From assembly GCF_002865645.1 (NCBI RefSeq), contig NW_020194620.1, forward strand, positions 1,619,353 to 1,683,352: a stretch of DNA of 64,000 bases, in the 5' to 3' direction. Positions within the stretch are counted from its first letter, which is position 1. Each line of letters starts with the position of its first letter. Position numbers and translations under genes: made by a program. The notes under the pieces were generated by a model. The model made no database searches. It was not told where the DNA came from and saw nothing but the letters and a program-made list of their open reading frames with translations. Source of the stretch: Hyaloscypha bicolor E. Taxonomy: Eukaryota > Ascomycota > Leotiomycetes > Helotiales > Hyaloscyphaceae. Positions 36,021 to 49,000 of the stretch are shown piece by piece.

Positions 36021-37588
36021 ATGACCGGGCCCGCGACGTACGTCTCCCCACCACACAACATCTTCGCGACAGGGAGAATGTACCAAGCTGACGAAGAACA
36101 ATAGACCAGGGCAAGAAGGCCCCTCCTTCGCACCTCCCCCGTTACCTGAAGGCTGGATCGCTCAGTGGGATGGCATGTCCAAGAAATACTACTTCGTTCA
36201 GCTGTCGACGGGAGCATCGCAATGGGACACCCCTACACGCGCCGCCCCCACAGGCCCTACACCACAAGCTACTCCCCAGGGAGGGCTGGAACATCCGTAC
36301 GGCACGCCTGATCAGCAGCTAGACATTATTACGAATCCCGATGGTAGCCAGAGCATCAGGAATCCTGATGGGTCATTGGAACCGTACACAACGGATCGAA
36401 GTCTCTCGGGCAATATTGGGGTTAGCTTCACGTTTAGTGTGCTAGGAAGATGAGTATGCTGACGAAGTGGAATATAGCAATTTGCCATGAACCAGCTCTT
36501 GGGTGGAGGAAAGAAACCGAATCAAGGTGGCGGAGGACTGGGTGCATTAGCAGGTCAGTTCCTGGGTGGTGGTTCGAGCCACAACCAAAATACACATTCG
36601 AGTGGTGGTGGCATTGCGGGTGCTTTGGCTGGCCAGCTTCTGGGTGGCGGGAAGAAACCAGAGCAGCAACAGAGTTATTCTGGAGGCCAGAGCAATCAAC
36701 AGAGTCATGGCTCGGGTATGATGGGCACTTTGGGCGGAATGTTTGGCGGGCATTCAAGCTCTACGGTATAGCCTGCGCTGTTCTTCGATAGGTACGAAAA
36801 TGACTGACATTTCGTAGCAGGGAACCTCTTATGGATATTCTTCTCATGGAGAGCAACAGGGTGGATACTCTGGATCGGCACCCCCAACCTCTTATCAACC
36901 CAGCGGAACGGCTCATACACAATACAACCCTCCCCCGCTAAACCAATATGCCCAGGGTGTAAATCAGTCTCAGTCTCAGTCTCAATCATACAACCAACCT
37001 TCCCAACCATCCTACGGGCAGAACAAACCTCAATCTCAATCATACAGCTCTCCACAACCTCCTTACGGAGCACCCCTAAACTCACAACCAGCTTATGGCA
37101 CACCTTCAAATGCCCAACAACCACCATACGGAGGTGCCCAACACCAAGACACTTATGGCCAGCAATCTCAGCCGTACTCAAGCCCCTCTAGCCAGCAACC
37201 GCCTTATGGTGCTCCCCCAAACAGCCAACAGCCACCTTACGGCGGACCCCCAACCAACCAACAACCTCCTTTTGGAGGTGTTCAACATCAGGATACCTAC
37301 GGAGGCCACCAAGGGACCCCGTCCTTGCAGCAATATCCGCCACCTCCAAATCATCAAGGAGGTTCAGGATATGGTGGCTCCGCCCCTCCTTCAGGCAACC
37401 TTTCACAGCCGCAACATCAGCACTTTCAAAGATTGCACAATGCTGAGCACTCAGGTGGTTTGTATGGCAACAACGGCGGCGCTCCTACTGTCCCCTCCGG
37501 CTCCCATCCGTACCAAGGCCAGAATGCACCTCAACCACCTCAATATGGTGCACCTCCAAACCAATACGGAGGACAACAAAGATGGTAA
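36021..37588 (+). CDS. WW-domain protein with Gly-rich repeats and prion-like Q/N/Y/P tail
   Basis: Exons 36021-36037, 36105-36420, 36478-36765 and 36818-37588 give 463 residues. The first exon holds only 17 coding bases (MTGPA plus two bases). The WW domain is residues 17-47, LPEGWIAQWDGMSKKYYF to ASQWDTPT, with both tryptophans. Residues about 112-200 repeat a unit like GALAGQFLGGGSS / GALAGQLLGGGKK three times. The C-terminal 257 residues are mostly Q, P, Y, G, N and S, with repeats such as PPYGAP, NSQQPPYGG and YGAPPNQYGG. Such tails can form condensates. WW domains bind Pro-rich ligands, so self-interaction with its own tail is conceivable. The last acceptor is TAGCAG, allowing an optional Gln. 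The cellular role is unknown. Confidence 0.85.
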
Positions 37589-37759
37589 TTTAAGGAGGAT
37601 TCTGGGGTCGCAAGGCGAAAAAGTGATGGTAGGTTTTCGGAATGGGATTTGCATTTACTAGCCCGATATCCAGCAGTTGCATTGAAGCTTCATTGTTCTT
37701 TGTACATCGTAATTGGTCCCTCATAATGGGATATATTTGGCCAAATGGAATAAAGCACA

Positions 37760-38520
37760 CTAAGACTTTTTCTTTTTCTTATCGTTGCTGTGTTGTGCAA
37801 AGGTCTGAAACCATTTGCTGATACATTTTGCCAAATACCAGCTGCCAATTGCCAGAAGTACAATGTATACTGCAGTTGGGACCAAGGATCGTGGGAAAAC
37901 ATTCAAGAAGTATGGATCGAGGATAATATCGGCGTAGACCGGCGGAACATGCTCCATCAAGGTCTTATTCATAGTGTAGTAATCTGCAGCGGCAAGAACT
38001 TGCAGGAAAAGGGTTGATTCAAGCGACTTGGCAGACCATTTTGTAATACCTGGTTCTTGGTCTTCGAGTTCTACAGGATCTGGCTGGCGACCCTCCAAAT
38101 ACTGCGCTAGAGAGGTGACTAGTTCGGGTGTGTTGAAGACGGCCTGAAGAGTATATGCATCGAGACGAAAATCAGTAGGTTGCTGAACTCTGTTAGCTCA
38201 CTCGTCCCGCAGCAATAGAACGTCCACCTTACGGTTGCCGCCCAGCAGACTCGGACTTCGTATCTTTGGCCTTCTTGTAGTCCGTGTAGCAGATACCAAG
38301 ATGCTTGACCATATTTCGAGGATTTCGTAGGAAATTCTGCTCGAATGTGTGTTCTCAGGGACCATTGTTGGGGGGAGAGAGTTTCGAGCTTGAGGTCTTC
38401 GAGGGTCGGATGTTCGACCGGGATATGTACCTCGCTGGGCCCGAGAAAGATGATTTTCTCGGTGTTGCAAAAGACAGCATGGACTTGCAGAAGCAAAAGA
38501 ATGAACTGAATATACCCCAT
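37760..38520 (-). CDS. Predicted ER membrane protein with signal peptide and KKxx-like tail
   Basis: Exons 38520-38233 and 38182-37760 encode 236 residues. The N-terminal MGYIQFILLLLQVHAVFC is a signal peptide. A lumenal part follows, with EKIIFLGPSEVHIP, HPTLEDLKLETLSPQQWSLR and the conserved-looking GQRYEVRVCWAAT-QPTDF across the intron. One membrane segment, LVPTAVYIVLLAIGSWYLA, lies about 35 residues from the end. The last residues KKKKKS place lysines at -3 and -4, which fits an ER-retrieval (KKxx) tail on a type I protein. I do not recognise a named family; it looks like a conserved fungal ER protein. It is divergent from alpha-tubulin. Confidence 0.75.
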
Positions 38521-38858
38521 AGTAGATCAATTGCGCTTCGTCTGAAGTCAGCTGCAAATGTCTCCCGGAATTGTGCATTGAGGCTTTGTGGTGACAAATG
38601 GGGAGCTTGGACCAAGGTGTCCTAAATAGGGCAAGCGCGGCACAACGCGAGTCCCTTTCGGCGATGGCTTTGTTTATGCAGGGAAAGACCCACTCACGCC
38701 CATGCCGCACACAAGCGACTCTCTCAATCAATAATCCCCTGCTTCGTCCAACCTTTTCCCCACTACTCCTTCGTAGACCACATCCAAGACCTCTGCACGA
38801 ATTTGCTTGTGATCTTTACATCTACACTCCGCATCGCTCTCAATAGCCAACCGCCAAT
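38521..38858. promoter_or_regulatory. Bidirectional promoter, ER protein / alpha-tubulin
   Basis: 338 bp between two start codons. It must contain both promoters. It is pyrimidine-rich (ctcctc/cttc) on the tubulin side, as is usual for highly expressed fungal genes. Confidence 0.5.
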
Positions 38859-40623
38859 ATGAGAGAAGTCATCAGCATCAATGGTAGGCTTCCCTCGACG
38901 CGCTCCTCACCGCTCCTCGCCCGCGTTCTCCACGTCAACAAAATTTGCTAACGTATCTACCTCCCATAGTCGGCCAGGCGGGTTGCCAAATCGCAAACTC
39001 TTGCTGGGAGGTGAGCTTCGACATGACCCGATAGAGCTTTCATTCTTTATTGTTTACTTCTCCGTCCTTGGTGTGACTAACGCGATGGATTTCATTTAGC
39101 TCTACTGCCTTGAGCACGGTATTCAGGTACATCTATCTTCTTTTCCAATGCCCGTAGACTCTATCTGCATATTGAGGGAGCTCTTCTGACGCGTTCTACC
39201 ACAATAGCCTGATGGATACTTGACCGAAGAGCGCAAGGCCGCCGAACCCGATCAGGGCTTCAGCACCTTCTTCTCCGAGACTGGTAAGCTGAGCTACAAA
39301 CATCTTATCTAAGGCACAACTAACGCGTTCTGGCGTTGTAGGTCAAGGCAAATATGTTCCCCGTACCATCTACTGCGATCTCGAGCCCAACGTCGTCGAT
39401 GAAGTCCGTACCGGCACCTACCGCAGCCTGTTCCACCCAGAACACATGATCACTGGCAAGGAGGATGCTTCGAACAACTACGCTCGTGGCCACTACACTG
39501 TTGGCAAGGAGTTGATAGACCAGGTTTTGGACAAAGTTCGCCGTGTTGCTGATAACTGCTCTGGTCTCCAAGGTTTCCTCGTCTTCCACTCTTTCGGAGG
39601 TGGAACTGGTTCCGGATTCGGTGCTCTTCTCATGGAGCGTCTCTCGGTCGACTTTGGCAAGAAGGTCAAGCTGGAGTTCTGCGTTTACCCTGCTCCTCAG
39701 ACCGCAACCTCTGTTGTTGAGCCATACAACTCCATCCTGACCACCCACACTACTCTCGAGCACTCCGATTGTTCATTCATGGTTGACAACGAGGCTATCT
39801 ATGACATCTGCCGAAGAAACCTCGGTCTTGAGCGCCCCAACTATGTCAACTTGAACCGCTTGATTGCTCAAGGTATGTTTATAGTCTGAATCGGATTTGA
39901 CTTGATAGCTAACAGCGGCTAGTTGTCTCCTCCATCACCGCCTCTCTCCGTTTCGATGGTTCCCTCAACGTTGATCTCAACGAGTTCCAGACCAACTTGG
40001 TCCCATACCCACGTATCCACTTTCCGCTTGTTGCATACGCCCCGGTTGTCTCCTCATCCAAGGCTTCCCACGAGGCAAACTCGGTTCAGGAGATCTCCAT
40101 GTCCTGCTTCGAGCCCAACAATCAGATGGTTAAGTGCGACCCCCGCAACGGAAAATACATGGCTACCTGCTTGTTGTACCGTGGTGATGTCGTTCCCAAG
40201 GAAGTCAACAACGCAGTTGCTACCCTTAAGACCAAGCGTACCATTCAGTTCGTTGACTGGTGCCCAACTGGTTTCAAGATTGGTATCTGCTACCAGCCTC
40301 CTCAGATGGTCCCCAACGGTGACTTGGCGAAGGTCAACCGTGCTGTGTAAGTTTGGTGGTGCGCTCGAAAGTATCAATTGCTAACAGTATTAAGCTGCAT
40401 GCTCGCTAACACAACCGCCATTGCCGAGGCCTGGTCTGCTCTCTCCCACAAGTTTGACCTCATGTACTCCAAGCGTGCCTTCGTTCATTGGTATGTTGGT
40501 GAGGGCATGGAGGAAGGTGAATTCTCCGAGGCCCGTGAGGATCTGGCTGCTTTGGAGCGTGATTACGAGGAAGTCGCTACTGATTCGCTCGAGGGCGATG
40601 AAGGTGCTGAGGCCGAATACTAA
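38859..40623 (+). CDS. Alpha-tubulin
   Basis: Seven exons, 38859-38883, 38970-39010, 39100-39126, 39208-39283, 39342-39872, 39923-40346 and 40395-40623, give 450 residues, the standard length. [18 protein letters not shown] begins the protein, the GTP-binding loop reads GGGTGSG, and the acidic tail ends in GDEGAEAEY with the terminal tyrosine used for detyrosination cycles. Alpha-tubulin pairs with beta-tubulin to form microtubules. Introns cluster in the first 480 bp, including a 27-nt internal exon, which is typical of ascomycete tubulin genes. Codon use is strongly biased to C-ending codons compared with neighbours, fitting high expression. Confidence 0.98.
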
Positions 40624-41380
40624 GTCATTGCTTTGCTGAGGCATATGTTTATCTCTTGTGGGATCACATACTTGGTTGGTGGGCCAGATTTGGTACTTGA
40701 TTCGGCTACATAATACTTCTCGGAGTATTTGGAGCTTGGTCATGTCGAGCGTGGGGGTTCTTAGAACCGTTTTTCTTTTCACTGCTACCGAATCCGTTTT
40801 TGTAATTCAGACAGCCATAGGCAAATCAACTGACAATATGCCGTACCATGCACCGCTAATATTCTGTGTGAATATGGCACAATTCTCTGTACAATGCGCT
40901 ACCCCCAAGGTTGGGTGAGAGTATGGGACAATTCTCCGTCCCTCCAACCAAATTGTGCAGTCGCCCCGAGATGCATTGTGACCTTAAGCATGCGAACAGA
41001 GCCCAATGATGCTGACCAAGGGACGCGGGATTCCATGTGACCTGCACAGCTTTGCAGATTTCCTGCATGTTAGGCCGAAAGTGATAGAAATTGGGGTGGC
41101 CGGTTCAATCATATTGCGGTTGCTCAATTGATCCCCAGCGAACCCAAAGGGTGAGGCGCGTCAAGCGGCATCCGAACTTCTTTAGCTCCGGCCGCCCACA
41201 GCTCAATCTACCTCATTGACGTCCTCTTGCCAGCCAAGGACATTGTCTATCGCCAGCTGTTGACTCCTCTGACGGTCTGAACATCTTTACACATCATACC
41301 TACAGCTCTAGTATTCAAATTGACTCCATTCACGAATCGTATTGCATTGCTGAATAGCAAGTCCCGGAAGCGGAGGCGCT
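40624..41380. other. Intergenic: tubulin 3' side and Ede1 promoter
   Basis: 757 bp. An imperfect 21-bp direct repeat, GGCACAATTCTCTGT near 40877 and GGGACAATTCTCCGT near 40926, is present. No gene was seen. Confidence 0.45.
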
Positions 41381-44300
41381 ATGGCCGAAGACCCAAGTAA
41401 GAGCTTGTTTACTTTTGAGCATTTGATCGTTGAGGGGCAGCGGGGTATTGCTTGCGACTAGGCTGTCTCTACAGCGGGTTAGGGACTGAAAGAGAAGGCA
41501 GAGTTGATGCTGTGGGACCTGGAAAGGCTGACGTATTGATAGCGGCTCCGACGCTGAATCTCACACCTGAAGAGAAGCGTGTATTTGGACAACTATTTCG
41601 AGAAGCAGACAAGGAGAACATTGGAGTTGTGACTGGAGAAGTTGCGGTCAAGTTCTTTGAAAAGACAAGACTCGAGCCGCGCATACTTGGGGAGGTGTGT
41701 ATTTCCCACAACGCCAGCCGACTTCAACAGAATCCAGCGTATGGAGCATAGCTGATGCAAACGATCTTTCTAGATATGGCAGATTGCGGACAAAGAGAAT
41801 CGAGGGCTTCTAACACCCGCGGGGTTTGGGATTGTCCTGCGATTGATAGGACATTACCAAGCAGGACGAGATCCCACTCCCGAATTGGCTTTACGCCCTG
41901 GCCCTCTTCCAAGATTCGATACGGGATCAGGTCCTGGAATAAGTCCTACGATTCAACCTCCTCCAGGTCCCCCGCCAAGCGCCTTGCAACCCCAAGCTAG
42001 CGGGTCTGGACCCATTCGAGTTCCTCCACTGACGCCGGAGAAGGCGGGCCAATACGCAGCATTGTTTGAGAAGTCTGGAGCGCAGAATGGTGTCCTCCCG
42101 GGAGAGCAAGCAAAGCAGATATTCGAGCGCGCGGGTTTGCCAAACGAGATACTGGGAAGAATTTGGAATCTGGCAGACACAGAACAGAAAGGTTCCCTGC
42201 AGGTCACGGAATTCGTAATTGCCATGCATCTGTTGGCCTCTTTCAAGACAGGGCAACTTCGCGCACTGCCTAATCTTCTTCCTGCCGGCCTCTACGAAGC
42301 AGCGGCTCGCCGACCACCAAGCAGGCAAGCTTCGGGAGCCGGCGCAATGTCAGCTATCCAAAGACAGTTCAGCGGCGCACCTCGAACTGGCAGTCCACTT
42401 AGTCGGCCAGCTTACTCTACTCCTCCCCAGCAGTTCCCCCAGGCTACTGGCTCAGGTATGGATTGGGCTATCACTACATCCGATAAAGCCAAGTTTGACA
42501 ACATCTACAACGGTTTGGACAGGGCTAACCGGGGATTCATTACTGGAGATGAGGCCGTACCATTCTTCAGCGAATCCAAGCTGCCCGAAGAGGCTTTGGC
42601 TCAGATTTGGGATCTCGCTGATATCAACTCAGCTGGCCGTCTAACCAGGGATGAATTCGCGGTTGCTATGTACCTTATTCGTCAACAGAGAGGCAAACGA
42701 GATGGACGAGACTCTTTGCCAGCCACTCTGCCACCCAACTTGGTCCCTCCGAGCATGCGCAATCAGACCAGGCCCGTAGCTACTCCCATAGCCCCGGCCT
42801 TTGATACCCCGGCACCGACAATGGCCAAGTCAGCTGCCGAAGACCTATTTGGTCTCGATGCACTCCAGACATCACCTGGTCCGGCTCCCAAACAGGCACC
42901 TCAGTCCACTGGGGGCTCTGGATCCGGATTCGGTCATCTGGGCAACGACCCATTTGGAACCAGAGCGTCAATGACTTCTACCTCACCGACCCAGAGCTCA
43001 TCGATGCACAATTCGACTGTTTTCAAACCTTTTGCCCCGTTGTCCACTTTCGGTCAGACATTGACTTACCAAGGTACCGGCGGCTCTAGTGGCTCAGGAC
43101 CAATACAGCAAAGAGGCCTGCAACCGCAGTCTTCAGCTACTGAGGATTTACTTGGTGACAACGACCCTGAAATCAGCAAGAGGCTGACGAACGAAACGAC
43201 TGAACTTGCAAACCTGTCGAATCAAGTTGGAAGTCTCTCGAAACAGATGCAAGAAGTCCAAGGTCAACGGGCAACCTCGCAAAATGAATTGACCCAGGCC
43301 AGCACTCAGAAGCGTGAGTTCGAAGCTCGTCTAGCTCAGCTTCGCACACTTTATGAGCAAGAGGTAAAGGATGTAAGAAGCCTGGAGGAGCGTCTTACAA
43401 CATCACGTAACGAGACCAAGAAATTACAGACCGAGATTGCGATGGTGGAGGGGACTTTCCAGGATCTCCAGAACCAGCATCGGCAAACAGTCACCGCACT
43501 GCAAACCGACCAACAGGAAAATGCCAACCTGAAGGAGCGTATGCGAGTTGTCAACGCAGAGATTGTACAGTTAAAGCCTGCGTTGGAGAAGCTGAGGTCA
43601 GATGCTCGCCAACAGAAGGGTCTGGTCGCCATTAACAAAAAGCAGCTTGCAACCAATGAAGCAGAAAGAGACAAGCTAAAGGCGGAGGCCGTGGAATTAA
43701 ACAAGAGCATTGAGGAGGATACCCAGGCTCTTGCGGCGCATGCAGCCGCTGCAAAGGTTCAAAGTCCGCCCCAGGTCGCCAGTCCAGCACCATCAACAAT
43801 GAGCGCCAACAATCCCTTCTTCCGGCGTCAGGGTAGCTCTTCTGAGATACCTACCTCACCTTTCGCTGCCTCGCCTGCTGCCAGTCAGCAAAATGATAGG
43901 TCTTTTGAGAACGTCTTTGGTCCATCTTTTGGTGCAGCTGCTGGTCTCGCTACTGGTGTCACTGTCGCTGAAGCCTCTCATGCTGCTCTGCCCGTCCGCA
44001 CGCAGACTGGAAGTGGATTCCCTACTCCTTCGGCTTCGCCTCCTGCAACAGCAAATCGGGAAATCCCTCAAGCTAATGAACCTCCCCCTCCACCAGAGTC
44101 ACGGCAAATCAGCTCCAGCTTTCTTCCATTTCCCTCGCATGACGACTCCATGACCTCTTCACGACAAGTTTCCGCACCGAACAGTCGATCTGGAGAGGGA
44201 TCAACTGGCGCTGACACTCCTACCAACTATATGGGGACAACGCCAACAGGGTCCTCGGCGGCAGGCCCATCGGAAAACGCACGAGCTGTATCTCCAGGGC

Positions 44301-45629
44301 TTGACCGAAAGTCGAACGCCTCACCAACAGGTAATGAGACTAAAGAGACGATTCCCGGAGCATTCCCTGGAGATACAAATTCACACATTGTTGCTACCCC
44401 CACAGGTGGAAGCACATTGAGCGAACAAACTGCAGCGGATCCATTTGCGATCAAGGCCCCGGAACGTACTGGTACGGCTAAAGTTGACTTTGATGCTGCC
44501 TTCGCTGGCTTTGGAGCCCTTGCCAAGACTCAGGAACGGTCCAACACTGGCAACTCTTCTGCCTCTGGTTCGGCAGTTCCTGCTTCCTTTAGCAAGGAGT
44601 TCCCTCCCATTGCGGAATTGGATCACGATGATGATAGTGAGAGCGCCAGTGATGGTGGCGGCTTTGATGACGACTTTGCTCCTGCATCTCCTGGCCATGC
44701 TAGAAAAACAAGTTCTTCACAGGTGCCAACCACAGCGGTACCAGGCTCCAGCACAAACGACTTTTTAGGTGCTAGACCAACCGCTACACAGCAGTCCTCT
44801 GCGCTTAGTGTTGGAGACAATCCTCCAACTCCTAATGCCCAAATGTCACCCCCAGCTTACGATAAGGCGGTGTCTCCCGCCGACAAGGCACACTCCGAAG
44901 TGCAGGAATTCGCCGGACTTATTCCGTCCCGTGAGATTCCGGCGTCCGTGTCTCCTGAGCATGCTTCAAGCTCCACCGCAACCGGACAAACACCTTTCGG
45001 AGCCCCACAGGTCTCATCACAGCCTGTGCCACCTGCAAAAGTGCCGTTCGACAATGACTTTGATGACTTCGAGGATCTAGAAGATGCCAAAGAAGGGGAT
45101 GCCGAAGATGACTTTGCGAACATTTCAGTCCATGACCGATCTGGTCTAGACGACTTTAATCCCATGTTCGATAGCCCTCCGCAATCGAAGGGAACAGAAC
45201 ATTCTACTCATGGAAATGGCTTTAATAGTAGCGATGGTACATTCGGAGACTTTACCTCTTCCCCTGGCCCGACTACCGCAACCACTGCAGCAGTCAACGA
45301 TTCCCACGATTGGGATGCAATCTTCGCTGGTCTTGATGGCCCTGGAACAGAAGCCGCCGCTCCACCGGCAACAGAGCCTTCCAAGCCATTAGGCAATGGC
45401 ACAGGTGCTCCTGAACGACCGCAAATTGGAAGGGCACTCACGGAAGCTGGTGTGCATGATGACCCCATCCTCAAGAATTTGACAACGATGGGTTACAAGA
45501 GGGCTGATGCTCTAGCTGCATTGGAGAAGTACGACTATAACTTGGAACGGGTAAGTTCCCATATCACGTAGCGCTGATATTGGTTCTGACGGATCGTAGG
45601 CTGCAAATTACCTTGCTAGTCAATCCTGA
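41381..45629 (+). CDS. EDE1: EH-domain endocytic scaffold Ede1 (Eps15-like)
   Basis: Exons 41381-41396, 41543-41694, 41774-45550 and 45600-45629 give 1324 residues. Three EH domains are visible: about 8-100 (PEEKRVFGQLFREADKEN, IWQIADKENRG), about 142-235 (AALFEKSGAQNG, IWNLADTEQKGSLQ) and about 288-385 (FDNIYNGLDRANRGF, IWDLADINSAGRLT). EH domains bind NPF peptides. A coiled coil spans about 520-705. A long Ser/Pro/Ala/Thr region with DPF and acidic FDDDF/DFDDF peptides follows. The C-terminal UBA domain (about 1283-1324, LTTMGYKRADALAALEKYDY) is completed by the last 30-nt exon (AANYLASQS). Ede1 arrives first at clathrin sites and binds ubiquitinated cargo and adaptors. It works in the same process as Sla1, 9 kb upstream. 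Confidence 0.95.
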
Positions 45630-46050
45630 GTTTTTGGAGGAGCGGTTGGTGATTCATGATGAGAATGAGAACGAGATTGAGAGTGAGGATTATGGTGATC
45701 ATTCGAGATGTGAATAGTTTAATTAATGTCAGTCGATTGTGTAGTCTGTTGGCATTTTGCAAGCGGCATTCTTTTAGCGAATTAGCTATCTCCCTATATG
45801 AAAGTGATGAATTTGAATGTACCAAGTATCCTGGGACAAGCTGCTATAAGACTCGTGACAAATATGAAATCTCGAATAGAGAACGATTCCAACCAAAAGA
45901 TATGAATTCATAAACAATTTCGAAGTCCCTCTGCATAATCTACCGTTCCCACGTCTAAAAACGCCTACTCAAACAAATCCATCGAAGTCAATGTTCTAAA
46001 CTTACCGAGTACCAAGCCTCAGCTGGACTTTAGCTTTTCATCTTTAACAA
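45630..46050. other. Convergent 3' region, Ede1 / AMP deaminase
   Basis: 421 bp, AT-rich, between convergent genes. Nothing else was seen. Confidence 0.5.
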
Positions 46051-49000
46051 TCAATCCTCCACACCACCCGCCTCCTCCATATCACCATCGCTTTCCTCTA
46101 CCTTCTCATCTACACTTCCATCTAAGCCAGTATTTCCCTTCGCTCTCGTCTTCCCCACACTTCCCTTCCCAACACTACCATCCCCATCAGTCTCACTCTG
46201 ACTCCCCTGCCTAACCTGCCCTGCCTTACTGTCCCGCCTCTGAGTCCTACTCACGACCCCCGGGAAGATCCTCGGCTCACTACCACTCAGATGCAAATCA
46301 CCGTATCCTTCCACAGGCCAGGTAGTTTCTCGCGCCAGTCCAGCCAACTTCGGACTAGCGACTATGGAGCTATTCTTCGTGTTATCTCTTGAGGCTGTAG
46401 GTTGAAGTGGGCTGCCGCTTTCTTGTGGTGGTTGTTGGGGATGGCTGTCGAGCTTGGTTTGGGAGTGAGTGGCTGGGATACGGGCTGCTTGCGCAGGGAA
46501 CTGTTGGTATGAGGGTAGAGATTCTGCTCCCCCAATAGTGTTTGAGACCATTGACTTCCTTGAAGCAATTGTAGAAGGGACAGAATGCTGTGCTGGCTGG
46601 AGCGGATAAAGGTCTTGCTCAGCAGTCGCTGAAGTTGCTGTTGTTGGAGTTGCCAGAGTAGTGTATTTATCGATCCTGTATCTATTAGAAGTGCCAAATT
46701 GTAGAAAGGACAGGTGACTTACATAGAAAACTCCTGTAACAAGGTCTCATGTCTGAACCCCTCTCGAATATTTGGTACATTACTCTTTGCCATTGTATTT
46801 CCTCTCACGCCTGGCAAGTGGAAGTCAGGACCCAACCATCTCTGCTTGATTGCAAATTCAAATCCGCTCTGGACAACAGAATTCTTAGCCAGCTCGCACA
46901 TATCCACAGCACTAAGTTTGTATATTTGTGCTGCCACTGAGTATTCCTCAATCAGCGGCTCTTTTGTAAACGCGAATTGAAGAGGGTCATCTGTAGACAA
47001 GGAGACATTAAGTCCTCTCTTGAAATATGATAGGAAAGGATTGCGTTCGTACGCCAAGAACAAGGCGTTGTTGCTTAAAGGCGACATCGCGACTCCAATC
47101 TGCTCAAGATAGAAGATGTATTGCAGCAAAGGCACCTTCCGCAGAAGTAAACCATGACTGATGCTATGACAGCAGACAACAGCAGCTGCCAAATGATCAG
47201 TATCACCGGCCTCACCACAATGCGGTCTCAGTACGAAAGTATTGAAACCTCGCAATTTCCGCCAAACATTCAAAGAAGCCATATTCGAGAACAAGTAATA
47301 GATCCAGTAGCTGTAGGGCGGATTCTGTTTCGAGTCCCACATCTTCGGAACGGGGAATTTTCGATAGAGTCGACGTTCGGGCTTGCTTTCGTCGTCAACA
47401 CTATCGAAACCAATGACCCTTTGCAAGAAGATGTGAAGCTTTGGATGACTCGTTGGATCCTTGGTTACTTCAAACAAAGGCTGGAACAGGTTCACAATAA
47501 CCTCTTCAAAGTTTTCCATCAAACCAGTTGATTTGTAAACATCGAACAGTCGAGGGACCTGGATCAGCCATCGGATATTGTGAGAGAAGAGCTTGTTGTC
47601 GACAACCCAAGCCGCAAGCTTGTCCCACTCATCAATCGCCCGGCCATAAATTGAGATCCGCCACTCAGCCATCTGATACTTGCTAGATTCGAGATCAGAA
47701 ATGACTTCTTTGGTGATCTCGGCTAGATATCTGCCATTGATGAAATTGTCCGTCTTGAGGAAAATAGTCCTCAATCTAGATTCTCCAATTGGATTATATT
47801 TTAGATTGAACTTGTCGAATCGGTGGAAAGAGTCCGTATGAGCCTGCAATATATTTAGTAGCTGTTGGTGCTAGGGGTGCCTAGACTTACGTGCATATCG
47901 AGCGTATCAATACTCAAATCGTACGCCGTCAAATTGATACTCTGGAAAACTTCTTCCAGTGTAAGATGTTTTCCATCCCTGAACATCACCACCTCATCTG
48001 GACACTTCTTCATCTTACTCTTGATGAACCTCAACAAATGCTTCTGATTCATACAAGCTGAGTGATGTACGTGGGTATCCACCTTTCTCACATTGTAGAA
48101 ATCTCTGTGCGGGACTCTCTTGCTGTCCGCCATTTCCTGGTACTCGTTAAGAAGTACGTAGAGGTTGAATTTGCCTTCTAGGTATTGAAGTCGGCGGAAA
48201 GCAAAGCTCTTGCTTGGACCATCCGAAGAGATGTTCAGCACTGATTCGAGATCCATGTAGAATTCCCGGATCGTAGGGATGTTAATGATAGGCGTATCGA
48301 CTCCCTCCGCTTCGGAGTTCTCATACACTTGGTACACGCTATTTCCATCGAGGCGGAAAGCCATATCGCTAGGGCCTGGGACGGGCAAGACGTCTTCAAT
48401 ATCAAAGTCTTCTCCAATCTCTTGTCCTGGCTTCCGCTTCTTGCGAGGTGGTTTTGGCGCCTGCGGTTCCTGAAGCGGGTGTAGCGCTGTTGTAGAACTG
48501 GAAGTCCGGACTTGATCGTTACCTCTCGTCTGAGGTCTCTCGGGAAGAACCATACTACTTGCCAAGCTGTTACCCTGATCACCATTTCTTCGATCCCTCT
48601 CCTCATACCATGCAGGTTCAGGTGGAGGAGGATAAATATTCCAGTTCGGATCATCTTTGGGATTGTCTCCATCCTGCTGGAGCGACAAGCGCATATACTT
48701 GTGCCGAATATCCAATATCTTCTGGATATTAGTGTATATTGTGCTCAACTCCGAAGTGATGTTGGCATCATTGTCCACAAATCCGCCTGCACCATTCCCC
48801 AAGCCAACGCCAGCACCGGCTCCGTGCAGCCCTTCGGTCTCAAGCAATGGCTTCGGCTCATGAGGAATTTCTGGATGAGTTTTGTGATCCCTCGCCTCCC
48901 TATCGGCTCTCAGCAACGACGCAATCCTGGGCAAACCACCCGGCCGGGTCGAAAAACTAGGTTCTTGTACTGTATTACTTTCCGGATGTTTGGATGGATC

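Noticed and set aside
40877..40945. Imperfect direct repeat after tubulin
   Set aside because: About 21 bp with several mismatches in AT-rich 3' DNA; too weak to call a repeat element.
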